Shown: positions 27,219 through 35,868 of the stretch, piece after piece
Layout: every line of letters starts with the position of its first letter
How positions within the stretch are numbered: position 1 is the stretch's first letter
Assembly (NCBI GenBank): GCA_964632945.1
Contig: CAZWCX010000031.1
Location: 1-62,299 of the forward strand
Origin: CAZWCX01 sp964632945
GTDB taxonomy: Bacteria > Planctomycetota > MHYJ01 > WSZJ01 > CAZWCX01
Length of the DNA stretch: 62,299 bases
Direction: 5' to 3'
The notes under the pieces: generated by a model
The model's input: the letters and a program-made list of their open reading frames with translations, nothing else
Database searches by the model: none
What the model was told of the DNA's origin: nothing
Made by a program: the position numbers and the translations under genes

Positions 27219-29573
27219 TCACTCTTTCAAGTTCGCGGCATCCGCCCGGTCGCGCCCGATCCCGCTCGCGTCCCTCGAGGTCCCGAACCCGGTCCGCACT
27301 TCCGCGCGCAAGGCGTCCTTCCCTTCTCCCCCGAGGCCGAATTGGTTGTCGAGGAGATCGCGCAGGAAGGCCTCCCGCCCCTCCGCGTCCGCCACCAGTT
27401 TCGCCACGTTCTCCTTCGCCTCCGTCGTGGGCGAGATCGACCGGGTCGCGCGGTCGACCGCCGCCTGACCGAGCGCTCTCAACCCCTTCTCGGCGCGCTC
27501 CGTCAACTCCTGCTTGCCGGGGATGTCCACCGGGAAGGCATCCTTCACCAGGTCTTTCGAGACCGCGTCCGCCAGCTCGGTCAGCTTGCGGAGCACGTCC
27601 TCCTTGGGCAAGACCTTGAGTCCCTTGGCCACGGCGTCCGGAACGACCACGAGCGCGAGGTCTTTCAGGCTCTCGATTCTCTCCAGCGCCTCCTTCTCGC
27701 GAATCTTGCCTTTCTCCACGATACGCCGGTTGGCCTCGACGAACGCGCCGGCCGCCACCCCGATGTTCTGCAGCTGCGACCGCACGGCATCCTGCCCGGC
27801 GGTGTTTCCGTTCGCGCGGTCCTGTTCGCGGATGCGTTCGAGCGCCGCGCCGTCGGGGACGTCGTCGAGGACGGCGAGATTCTGCGCGAAGAAGAGTCTC
27901 AGGTTGCGCTCTACCTGGGCATCGGTCGGTCCGCGAACCCCGGCCGCTCCGTCGGCGGGATCCAGCACGAGCTCGAGGATCGACGCCAGGTCTTCCGCCT
28001 TTTTCGCGTCCGGGAGGCTGCTGTCCTGGGCAAATTGCGCCAGGATCCCCTCCCCCTCCAGCGCCAGGAGACGGGACGCCTTGATGCGCAGGTCGGGGCG
28101 CTCGGTGTCGGCGTTCAATCCGGACTCGCTCGTCGCCGCGCTGGCCAGTTCCACCAGCGCACGCGCGGCCAGCGCCGCGCGTTCCGGACCGGGAAGCAGC
28201 CCTTCGATGTCGTTGAGGATCGTTCGCTCCCCGAGGGCGAGCCGGTTTCGTTCGGAGTCGTTCAACCGGCCGTTCTCGTCGGCGAGCGCGCGGGCGCTGC
28301 CGACCAGCTGGAACAGCGCGGCGCGCGGATCGTCCTTGCCCGCCCGGGCGGCGGCATCGAGGTCGGCCGCCAGCGAGGGAACCAGACTTTTGGTCTGGAA
28401 CTCCCGGTCGGCTTCCGCCAGCCGCCCACGCCGTTTCTGGCGCTCGATCACCTCGGCGACGCGCGGATCGTCGAGGATGCGCTGCAGTTGGTCCCGTTGC
28501 GCCTGCGCCTCCGCGAGGTCTTCCGGAGACAGGACGCTGCCGTCGGGACTGCGCGGGTTGTTGAGGATCTCGTCCAGTTCCCGGATCTGCTCGGGGAAGG
28601 CCTCGGCGGAGGCGATCCGACGCTCGCGATCCGTAAGCAGGCCCTCCCGCTCGGCCGCGAGGGCGCGGGCCGATTCGAGGTTGCCGCGCAGTCGGGCGGT
28701 GAGGTCCGCCTGTACCCGTTCCAGGTCGGCCCGGGTGAGTCCGTCCGGCTTCGCGGCCAACGCGCCTTCCAGGGCGCGTCGCGCCTGGTCGACGCCGGCG
28801 CCGAGGTTGGCGAGGCTTTCGGGGAGCGCCTCGGGACGGGAGGGGGAGCCGATCCCGGCGAGGTCCTCCCGGCGCACGGCCACACCGTCCGCGGGGGCCG
28901 ATTCGAGGAGGGCGCCCAGGACATCGCGCGCCACGCCGAGCTGCCGGGCATCCTGTTCCGCGATCGGCAGGGTCTCGCGGATCTCGCCGAGCCGGTCTTC
29001 GATGGCCCCCAGGGTCGGCTGTTCGGAAGGCTTGCGGGGTTTCCCCGTTCCCGGGGCGGCGTCGAGTAGACCGCCGACCAGCGAGTCCGCTTTCCCGTCG
29101 CCGCCGGGAAGCGCGGCGAGACCGGTCTCGGGGTCGACGAGTTCGTCGGCCGTGCGCAGCGGCGCGAATCCCGGCCCGTCCCCCTTGCGGGGATTCCGGC
29201 GCACGAGGTCCTTCTTGGGCGCGGGCCCGGTGGCGCCGCTCTCCCCGAGGATGGCCCCGGTCGGCCCGCCGGTCGGGTTGTCGGCGGTGTCTCCGGACTT
29301 CGCGACGGGCGCGGTGCGTGCGGGGACGCCGCCGGATCCGGAAGGCGCGTCGGCCGCGCCGAGGGACGGGGTGCCGGAGCTCTCGGCGCCGGTGCCGGCC
29401 GATTCCTTGCCGTCCAGCGCGGCCGTGGACTTCTGCCCCAGGTCGGTCAAGCGCCCGCCGAAGACGGTCACCCCGAGAATCAGGACCACGGCCACCCCGA
29501 TCACGAGCAGGATGGTCTCGGACGAGGTCGCTCCGCAGCGACCGGACGGCGTTCGGTTGTGTGCAGACATCAT
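27219..29573 (-). CDS. Prepilin-like protein with a 740-residue helical ectodomain
   Basis: About 784 aa. The double ATG at 29573/29570 follows aagggga. The N-terminus has a short basic leader, then Gly14 and ATSSETILLVIG with Glu at +5, one membrane helix to about residue 36, FGGRL and ALDG. This matches a class III (Flp/Tad) prepilin signal cut after Gly. The remainder, about residues 45-784, begins with a Gly/Ser/Pro linker and is otherwise Ala/Leu/Glu/Arg-rich and predicted alpha-helical with many short repeats, no Cys and no catalytic motif. No family recognised. It lies 71 bases downstream of the 1355-aa kinase gene on the same strand and shares its N-terminal module with the proteins at 53919-55127 and 61814 onward. 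Confidence 0.75.
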   Translation of the reverse strand: MMSAHNRTPSGRCGATSSETILLVIGVAVVLILGVTVFGGRLTDLGQKSTAALDGKESAGTGAESSGTPSLGAADAPSGSGGVPARTAPVAKSGDTADNPTGGPTGAILGESGATGPAPKKDLVRRNPRKGDGPGFAPLRTADELVDPETGLAALPGGDGKADSLVGGLLDAAPGTGKPRKPSEQPTLGAIEDRLGEIRETLPIAEQDARQLGVARDVLGALLESAPADGVAVRREDLAGIGSPSRPEALPESLANLGAGVDQARRALEGALAAKPDGLTRADLERVQADLTARLRGNLESARALAAEREGLLTDRERRIASAEAFPEQIRELDEILNNPRSPDGSVLSPEDLAEAQAQRDQLQRILDDPRVAEVIERQKRRGRLAEADREFQTKSLVPSLAADLDAAARAGKDDPRAALFQLVGSARALADENGRLNDSERNRLALGERTILNDIEGLLPGPERAALAARALVELASAATSESGLNADTERPDLRIKASRLLALEGEGILAQFAQDSSLPDAKKAEDLASILELVLDPADGAAGVRGPTDAQVERNLRLFFAQNLAVLDDVPDGAALERIREQDRANGNTAGQDAVRSQLQNIGVAAGAFVEANRRIVEKGKIREKEALERIESLKDLALVVVPDAVAKGLKVLPKEDVLRKLTELADAVSKDLVKDAFPVDIPGKQELTERAEKGLRALGQAAVDRATRSISPTTEAKENVAKLVADAEGREAFLRDLLDNQFGLGGEGKDALRAEVRTGFGTSRDASGIGRDRADAANLKE

Positions 29574-29644
29574 GGATCCCCTTCTTGTGCAAGCCGGAGT
29601 CGCGGGCGCGCCGGGGCGCGGATCCGCCCCGGGGCAGGCCGGGT

Positions 29645-32600
29645 TTACTTCGAGAGTTCGAGCAGCACGAGCTCCATCGTGCGACGGTTGATCCGCCAGA
29701 GATCGGGGGCCCCCTCGCGGGCGGGGCCGAGGAGCGCGACGGCGCACAGGCCGTCCTCGGCGTCGAGGACGACGACGCGCGCCTCGATGGGTCGGCCGTC
29801 ACGACGACCGGTGGAGACGGCGGCGACTCCGCCGCGCGGGGTGGCGAGATCGACGGTCCGCTCGTGACGGTCGAGCACCGCGCCCGACTGCGCGACCAAT
29901 TCCTCCTGGACATGGCGCAGGGCCGTTCGCGGGCCCAGGTCCGGGTATCGTTCGCGGGCAAATGCGCGCACCCAGAGGAGCCCGAGCGTCTCCGCCCCCG
30001 CGCTCCACTCCAGCGCGATCCCCGCCGTCCGGGGCGCGATGCGCGCGGGCTCACGAACCCGCCACGACTTGGGAAAGGCGAAGGCCAGCGGCGGGCTGCC
30101 GGACGAGCGCCAGCGTTCGAGGTCTTCGGCGAATCGGGACGCCACGGGCTCCGGCTTGCGCCAGGTCAACACGGCGACCGCGAAGGCGGCGGCCATGCGG
30201 TCGTACGCCGCTTCGCGGACGCGGCCGGACATCAGGTAGAGGACGGGACCGTCCTTCCACGCGGAAAGTCGGAGAAGGAAGGGGACGCCGTCGGAGTCGG
30301 CGCGCACGAGCCAGTCGGCGGCCGCGCCGCAGCGGCCGAGCGCACTCCGGCCGCGCACGGCATGGTAGCCGCGCAGTTCGACGAAGCGGGCCAGCCAGTC
30401 TTCGGCGGTGACTTCGCGGGGAAGACGCGTCGCCTGCAGCTCGATTTCGGCATCCGGATCTCCCCCCCGGAGGTAGGCGAGGGTGACCAGCGCACCGATG
30501 GCGTCGGGGAGGCCGGCCTGTGCGGGCCGGAAGCCGCGCAAGGTGGTGGGCGCCCAGAACGAGAAGCCCTGGGCCGCCGGGCCGCCCGCCACCGGACCGA
30601 CCTCGAAGAAGGCGTCTTCGCCGTGGGCGGGGAGGTCGGCCCATTCGGTCGGGAAGCCGGGCAGCGCGGCTTCCGCCCCCGCCGGGAGGGCGGCGAAGTC
30701 GGGAACGAACGAGGCGCCCGCGCCGCAAACCAGCGTCCCCGGTCCGCCGCGTCCGGGGTGGTCGGGCCGGCCCGGATGATCGGGCTTTCCCCCGCCCGGG
30801 GGGCCGTGGCCGGCCGCGCCCGAAGCGCCGAGTTCCTGGAACGGGAGGATCGCCGCGGGCGAGCCCGCGAGAATTCGGCTCCCCCGGTCATCCCCGGCCG
30901 GCGCGCGCCGCTCCCCTGCAGCCGGGCGGGCGAAGTCGGGGGCGCGGTGGAACGGATTCAGTACCCGCGCCTCCGGATCGGCCGTCGTTCCCGCCCCTCC
31001 GCGCGCGGCGAAGAGCAGGCGGGCGTCCGCCTCGAATCCGAGAACCGCCCCGGGCGCGCCCTCGGAGAATCGTTGCACGAGACCGCCCCGGAACGACACT
31101 TCGTCGGGGATGCCGTCTGCGTCGGTGTCGCGCACGATTCCGGCATCGACCGCCGGCGCCGTGCCGCGTCCATCCCCGGCGAGCCGTCGCCGCAGGTCGA
31201 CCGCGTCGGCGGCGTCGGGATACCGCTCCAGGTACGCGCGCACGTCGGCGGTTCCCGGGCCGGCCTCGCCGATCTCCAGGCGCAGAAGCCCGCGATCGCG
31301 CAGGGAGGCGCGGTCGTCCTCCTTGAGTGCGAGCGCGCGGGTGTAGGACTCGATGGCGGCCTGCGGCCGGCCGCGCGCGCTCTCCACCCGGCCGCGAAGC
31401 CGGTGGACGTCGATCGCGCGGGGGTCGGCGGCGGCGGCGCGCGCGAGCGGCAGGGCGGCGGACTCGGGATCCCCGGCCAGCAGGTGCGCCGCCGCCTGCG
31501 CGAGGGCGAGGTCGACCATTTCCGGCCAACGCTCCGCCGCCGCGCGCGCGCGCGCCGCGAGCGCCCCGGCCGGGGTGCGGCCGAGCCCGGCCAGGATCGG
31601 CACCAGGGCCGGGAACGGGTCGCCCGGCCGGCGCGCGGCCGTGGCCTCGATCGCCCGCGCCGCCTCTTCGCGCCGGCCGAGCCGCAACAGCACCCAGGAC
31701 TGGAGCCACGCGGCTTCCGGGCGGTCGGGCCGGCTCCGAGCGAGGTCGGCCAAGTCGGTCAACGCCGCTTCCGCTTCGCCCCGATAAAGACGCGCCCCCG
31801 CCGCGGCCACGCGACCCTCGTACGATTTTCCGTCCGCCGTGGCCAGACCGCCGAAAAAGGTGCGCGCCGCGGAACCCTGTTCCGCAGCGGGCCCGCCGAC
31901 ATATCGACCCTCGAGCCAGTAGGCGGCCAGCGCCGTCATCAGACGCGCCTCGCCGTCGGCCGGGTCGCGGTCGGCCGCCTCGCGGAAGAGCGGCGCGGCG
32001 CGATCCACCCGCCCGGCCAGCCAGTCCCGTCCGGCCTGCGCGCGCACGATGTCGACGGCGCGGGCCCCGAGGGCGCGTTCCGCGTCCGCCACCGCCCGGG
32101 CCAGCGCGTCGCGCGCCGCCTGGAATCGTTCGGCGGAGTCAGCGGCGACGAGCGCGGATTCGGCCGACGCAACCGCGCGCACGACGCCGCCCCCGACGAC
32201 CGCGCCCGCCCCGGTCGCGGCGCCGCCGCTCATCCAGGACCCGCCCAGCGCCCCCGCCAGCAGGGCGGCGACCAGCCAGACCGCCGCCACCGCCTTGCCG
32301 ATCCCGGCGGACGCGCGCGCGGGCGCCGGACTCTCCGCCGACTCCGCCGCCCCCTCCCCCTCCAGCCCGACCGAGAGCGCCTGGGCGAAATCCAGGGCCG
32401 AGGCGTAGCGCGCTTCCGGCTTCCGGTCCAGCGCCTTGAGCGCCACCGCGTCCAGCGCCGGCGGCACCTCCGGATTGACTTCCGACGGTCGCGCCGGCCG
32501 CTCGCGCAGGATCCGCGGCAACAGCTTCGCCGGATCCTTCCCCTCGAACGGGACCCGCCCGGTGAGGATCTCGTAGAGCACGACCCCGAGGCTGTAAACG

Positions 32601-33712
32601 TCCCCGCGCGCGTCCGCCCGCGTTTCCGATTCCATCCGCTCCGGCGCCACGTACTCGGGCAGGCCGAGCACCACGTCGAGACCCGTCAGACGCGCGCCGC
32701 TCTCGAACGGCCGCGCGATGCCGAAGTCGCTGAGAAACACCTGGCCCGCGGAGGAGAAGAGGATGTTCCGCGGGTTGACGTCGCGATGGACGACTTCCTG
32801 GCAATGGGCGAAGTGGAGTCCCCGGGCGACCTCGCACAAGGCATGCGCGAGCGCGCGAAAGTCCGTCCCCGCCGGAGCCTGTCCACCCGCCGCCTGGTTG
32901 GCCCGGCGCGCCTCGAGCAACTGCGCCAGCGTCGGGCCGTCGATGAACGCCATCGGGATGCAGGTCCAGGATCCGTGCCGCTCCAGCCCCCCGACCGGGA
33001 CCAGATTCGAGTGCTCCAGCCGGCTGGCAAGCTCGGCTTCGCGCTGGAAGCGCGCCACCTTCTCCTGCACCTTCTCCGGGCTTTCCCCTTCCTGGAAGTA
33101 CAGGACCTTGAGAGCCAGCGTGCGCCCGTCGCGGTTGTCGCGCGCCTTGTAGACGTAGGTCGACCCGCCGCGCCCGACCAGGTCGAGGAGCGTGTAGGGT
33201 CCGAGCGCCTGTTCCTGACGCGCCTGCGCGGGGGCGCGATCCTGCGGGGCGAGTTCGGCCTCGGGTCGCCGACCGACCTTTCCCTCCTGGCGCAGACGGC
33301 TCACTTCGGTGACGCGATCGCGCGTGTGGGCGCGCGCCACGACGTCGAGGATGAGGCGGCGGATCTGGCGCTCGAGCGCGGCATCGAAGAGGATCTGTCG
33401 GGGAAGCGGCAGGACGCCGCGCGTAAGCGCAGCGCCGCAGGAGGCGCACGCCGCTCCGGCCGCGGCCGGGCCGATTACCTGCGCATGCGCGCGGGGACAA
33501 GCGCGCAGATGGTCGCCCGCCGTCAAGTAGCGCGCCGCTTCCGCGTAGGCGGTCCCCTCGACCGCCGGCAAGAAGCCCTCGGCGACCGCGACCTCGGCGA
33601 GCGGAACTCCGCGTTGCGTCGCCGCCTGGAGCGCGGGACGCAGACGTTCCGCCGGCACCTTGCGGAGGTGCTGGAGGAGGAGTGCGAACGTGTAGTCCTG
33701 AGTGCGGCTCAC
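29645..33712 (-). CDS. Membrane Ser/Thr kinase with TPR and large C-terminal ectodomain
   Basis: 1355 aa from the GTG at 33712, chosen because it aligns with the start of the paralogue at 59130. Residues 1-165: helical domain plus a degenerate zinc ribbon (Cys72, Cys89, Cys92). Kinase domain about 171-450: Gly loop VGRGGSTYVYKA, ATP lysine K202, catalytic loop HRDVNPRN at 309-316 and DFG at 329-331. The usual catalytic-loop Lys is Asn313. A single membrane helix (about 473-491) is followed by TPR-like repeats to about residue 830, so these lie outside. A further 500 residues have no counterpart in the paralogue: a DTDADGIPDEV calcium-binding-like stretch, an HPGRPDHPGRGG linker, and a C-terminal alpha/beta domain of unknown type. 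Likely transduces an envelope signal; its partner may be the prepilin-like protein encoded next. Confidence 0.85.
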   Translation of the reverse strand: MSRTQDYTFALLLQHLRKVPAERLRPALQAATQRGVPLAEVAVAEGFLPAVEGTAYAEAARYLTAGDHLRACPRAHAQVIGPAAAGAACASCGAALTRGVLPLPRQILFDAALERQIRRLILDVVARAHTRDRVTEVSRLRQEGKVGRRPEAELAPQDRAPAQARQEQALGPYTLLDLVGRGGSTYVYKARDNRDGRTLALKVLYFQEGESPEKVQEKVARFQREAELASRLEHSNLVPVGGLERHGSWTCIPMAFIDGPTLAQLLEARRANQAAGGQAPAGTDFRALAHALCEVARGLHFAHCQEVVHRDVNPRNILFSSAGQVFLSDFGIARPFESGARLTGLDVVLGLPEYVAPERMESETRADARGDVYSLGVVLYEILTGRVPFEGKDPAKLLPRILRERPARPSEVNPEVPPALDAVALKALDRKPEARYASALDFAQALSVGLEGEGAAESAESPAPARASAGIGKAVAAVWLVAALLAGALGGSWMSGGAATGAGAVVGGGVVRAVASAESALVAADSAERFQAARDALARAVADAERALGARAVDIVRAQAGRDWLAGRVDRAAPLFREAADRDPADGEARLMTALAAYWLEGRYVGGPAAEQGSAARTFFGGLATADGKSYEGRVAAAGARLYRGEAEAALTDLADLARSRPDRPEAAWLQSWVLLRLGRREEAARAIEATAARRPGDPFPALVPILAGLGRTPAGALAARARAAAERWPEMVDLALAQAAAHLLAGDPESAALPLARAAAADPRAIDVHRLRGRVESARGRPQAAIESYTRALALKEDDRASLRDRGLLRLEIGEAGPGTADVRAYLERYPDAADAVDLRRRLAGDGRGTAPAVDAGIVRDTDADGIPDEVSFRGGLVQRFSEGAPGAVLGFEADARLLFAARGGAGTTADPEARVLNPFHRAPDFARPAAGERRAPAGDDRGSRILAGSPAAILPFQELGASGAAGHGPPGGGKPDHPGRPDHPGRGGPGTLVCGAGASFVPDFAALPAGAEAALPGFPTEWADLPAHGEDAFFEVGPVAGGPAAQGFSFWAPTTLRGFRPAQAGLPDAIGALVTLAYLRGGDPDAEIELQATRLPREVTAEDWLARFVELRGYHAVRGRSALGRCGAAADWLVRADSDGVPFLLRLSAWKDGPVLYLMSGRVREAAYDRMAAAFAVAVLTWRKPEPVASRFAEDLERWRSSGSPPLAFAFPKSWRVREPARIAPRTAGIALEWSAGAETLGLLWVRAFARERYPDLGPRTALRHVQEELVAQSGAVLDRHERTVDLATPRGGVAAVSTGRRDGRPIEARVVVLDAEDGLCAVALLGPAREGAPDLWRINRRTMELVLLELSK

Positions 33713-33748
33713 GGCAGGGTCCCCCAGGGAGCCGATGCGGCAGGACCG

Positions 33749-33777
33749 ACCGTAGCGGATCGATCCGTGTGGGTCAA
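33749..33777 (-). promoter_or_regulatory. Putative promoter of the 1355-aa kinase gene
   Basis: Minus strand TTGACC (33772-33777), 17-base spacer, TACGGT (33749-33754). The -35 is good, the -10 weak. It is 37 bases before the GTG start. Confidence 0.4.
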
Positions 33778-33794
33778 CCCGGAATCTCCGGCCC

Positions 33795-33810
33795 CGGGAA
33801 AATTTTCCCG
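33795..33810. promoter_or_regulatory. 16-bp AT-centred perfect palindrome
   Basis: CGGGAAAATTTTCCCG, a perfect palindrome with an 8-bp AT core in otherwise very GC-rich DNA, 18 bases upstream of the kinase -35 box. Candidate transcription-factor site; not a convincing terminator because no T-run follows the stem. Confidence 0.4.
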
Positions 33811-33903
33811 CACGCGGCCGCACCGCGCCGCGGGTCATCACGCGGAAACGGGTCCGGCTGCCGCCGGCCGGACTCCCCGGAGAGATGGATCCCGGGTCCG
33901 TAC

Positions 33904-34707
33904 TTACCAGGTACGCCAAGGATCGGCGAGCTCTTCCCGGCCCGGAAGCCCGGCGGCGGCGGCCAGATCGGCGACCAGGGCGCACAGGCGCTCGCGCTCG
34001 ACCGTCTCGATCCAGGGACCCTGCGCCGCGTCGAGCGCATTGAATCCCTCGACCAGCGCGCGGAGCGCGCCGAGCCGGTCCTCCTCCCGGGCGGTCCGGC
34101 CCAACCGCTCCAGGCGTTCGAGGCATGCAGCCAGCAGCGCGCGCGACTGCGCCACCACCGGCGCCGGCAGGCGCCCTTCCCAATCCGACAGCGGCGCGGC
34201 CTTGCGGATCGCCGCAAAGGTCAGTCGTGAGCGCCGCTCCCGCTCCCGTTCGGAGGCGATGTCCGCCGCCCGGGCCGCATCCCCCTTCCGCCGCGCCTCC
34301 TCGGCCAGCAACGCCTCCCGATCGTGGTCCCAACGCCACTGCAGCAGCACCTGGGGGGGCAGGTTGTCCCACCGCGAATAGCGGTGGCCGGTGAGTTCGC
34401 GTTCGGCCCGGGTCAGGGCGACCACGCCGAGGAGCCGGAACTCCGGCGGGGGGGCGTGCTGCACGAAGGCGCGCTCGAGTACCGACTTCCAGGCGTGATG
34501 GGTGAGGAGGAGCGTCCGCCAGGGGACGAGGTCCGCGAGCGTGGGAGGAGCGGCTCCGATCCAGGCGCTCGCCTCGACCAACTGGAACGTCCGGGACCCG
34601 CCCGCACCCAGGATCCGACACGCGCCGAAGCGCCCGTCCTCCAGGGGCATGGCGAAGACGGTTCCCGGGTCGGGGGGAGGAGTCGGGTTGCCGCGGGGAC
34701 GAGCCAT
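33904..34707 (-). CDS. Imm26-like domain protein
   Basis: 267 aa. The first 100 residues (PGTVFAMPLEDGRFGACRIL and on) resemble the Imm26 family of polymorphic-toxin immunity proteins, a small beta-rich fold that also occurs in non-toxin contexts. The rest is helical, with a charged segment ERERERRSRLTFAAIRK and Leu-rich stretches. There is no signal peptide, so it is cytoplasmic. No toxin gene is adjacent: upstream are the tRNAs on the other strand, downstream the kinase. Assignment rests on the N-terminal pattern only. Confidence 0.55.
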   Translation of the reverse strand: MARPRGNPTPPPDPGTVFAMPLEDGRFGACRILGAGGSRTFQLVEASAWIGAAPPTLADLVPWRTLLLTHHAWKSVLERAFVQHAPPPEFRLLGVVALTRAERELTGHRYSRWDNLPPQVLLQWRWDHDREALLAEEARRKGDAARAADIASERERERRSRLTFAAIRKAAPLSDWEGRLPAPVVAQSRALLAACLERLERLGRTAREEDRLGALRALVEGFNALDAAQGPWIETVERERLCALVADLAAAAGLPGREELADPWRTW

Positions 34708-34832
34708 GCCCTCAGTCTAGTGGAGACGCCGGAGGGCGGCAAGGGTCACCGCCGACGGGTCGAGTCGCGGGGGTCGGCTCTTCCGGGCCCCGGGAACGGC
34801 GTGCCCGGGCCCTCGACGAAAACAAAATTCGG

Positions 34833-34862
34833 TTGACAGGCCTTCGGCCGGGAGGGTATACA
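34833..34862 (+). promoter_or_regulatory. Promoter of the tRNA-Lys/tRNA-Leu unit
   Basis: TTGACA (34833-34838), 18-base spacer, TATACA (34857-34862). The expected start point falls on or next to the first base of tRNA-Lys at 34869, so the primary transcript may have almost no 5' leader. Confidence 0.75.
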
Positions 34863-34868
34863 CGCATT

Positions 34869-34941
34869 GCGCCCTTAGCTCAGTTGGTAGAGCAACTGAC
34901 TCTTAATCAGTGGGTCGCAGGTTCAAGTCCTGCAGGGCGCA
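34869..34941 (+). tRNA. tRNA-Lys (CTT)
   Basis: 73 nt cloverleaf: acceptor GCGCCCT/AGGGCGC, D-loop with AGTTGGTAGA, anticodon loop CTCTTAA giving CTT, and T-arm with GGTTCAAGTCC. Discriminator A; CCA is not encoded. Confidence 0.97.
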
Positions 34942-34952
34942 TTCCCTCCTCC

Positions 34953-35034
34953 GCGCGGATGGCGGAACTGGCAGACGCGCCAGACTTAGGATCTGGTCCC
35001 GCAAGGGGTGTGGGTTCGATTCCCTCTCCGCGCA
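34953..35034 (+). tRNA. tRNA-Leu (TAG)
   Basis: 82 nt class II tRNA: acceptor GCGCGGA/TCCGCGC, anticodon stem CCAGA/TCTGG with loop CTTAGGA giving TAG, long variable arm, T-arm GGGTTCGATTCCC, discriminator A, no encoded CCA. 11 bases after tRNA-Lys, probably one transcript. Confidence 0.97.
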
Positions 35035-35083
35035 TCCTCCCCTGCCCCTCCCCGATCGCACCGAACGCCTTGGAGGATCCGCC

Positions 35084-35758
35084 ATGGACCGCCGCCGTCC
35101 GATCATCCTCGCCGTGGGGCTGGCCTTCGCCGCCTCGCTCGGACTGCCGGCGCAGGATTCGCGGGTCACGCCGGACCAACCGGGGTTCGTGAACCAGGTC
35201 ACGCAGGAACAACTCGACCTGGCGCTGGCGTTCAGCCCCGGCGAGCGGATCGTCCGCCTGACCGAGATCTCCGACCGCCGCGTCCAGGAGATCAAGGGAG
35301 TACTCGACGCCAAGCGGTACGAACTGGTCGCCCCGTTGGCCAACGCCTACCTGCGCCTCATCGCGGACGGCGTGCAGCCGCTGATCCAGCAGGCGGAGCA
35401 GAAGGGGCTCGAGCTGACGGCGAACCTAGTCGCGGTCGAGCGGATCGCGCGCAAGCATCCGGTGCAATTGGACGAACGGATGCTGCAAGCGCCGGTGGAG
35501 ATGGAAGGCGTGATGCAGCGGGCGACGGATGCCGCCAAACAGCACCTGGCGCTGGTGCGGGCGTCGGTGGCGCGCGCAAAGCGGGCCCGCGGCGATCTCG
35601 GGGGAGGGGAAGAGGCGGGCGCCGAGGACGGCGGCGCGGACGCGGGGGCGTCGAAGGGGGGCGAGGGGTTCGGATTCGACCTGCGCGACTTCAACAAGCC
35701 CGGGACCGGCTCCGGCGGTTCCAGCAACGACGACCGCCGCAAGGGCCGCGGGGACTGA
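35084..35758 (+). CDS. Small secreted helical protein, function unknown
   Basis: 224 aa, ATG with ggagg eight bases upstream. Signal peptide MDRRRPIILAVGLAFAASLG with cleavage near PAQ. The mature part is helical and charged (residues 30-170), ending in a Gly/Glu/Asp-rich low-complexity tail. No Cys, no enzyme motif, no recognised family. It starts 49 bases after tRNA-Leu and may share its transcript. Confidence 0.7.
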   Translation: MDRRRPIILAVGLAFAASLGLPAQDSRVTPDQPGFVNQVTQEQLDLALAFSPGERIVRLTEISDRRVQEIKGVLDAKRYELVAPLANAYLRLIADGVQPLIQQAEQKGLELTANLVAVERIARKHPVQLDERMLQAPVEMEGVMQRATDAAKQHLALVRASVARAKRARGDLGGGEEAGAEDGGADAGASKGGEGFGFDLRDFNKPGTGSGGSSNDDRRKGRGD

Positions 35759-35868
35759 GCCCCGCTCGGAAGACGGACGCCCCCGCGGGTCCGCCTGCCC
35801 CCGCCCTGGCGACGGTCCCGCCCACATGCGATCGCGGTTCCCGGGAGCGCGACCCCCAGGAAGGCTCG

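Noticed and set aside
29318..34381. 1687-codon plus-strand open frame across the kinase locus
   Set aside because: Opposite strand to a kinase with intact motifs; composition is typical of GC-rich shadow frames.
33904..34707. Toxin-immunity locus
   Set aside because: No toxin, no Rhs/CDI/T6SS component next to the Imm26-like gene; kept only as an orphan domain.
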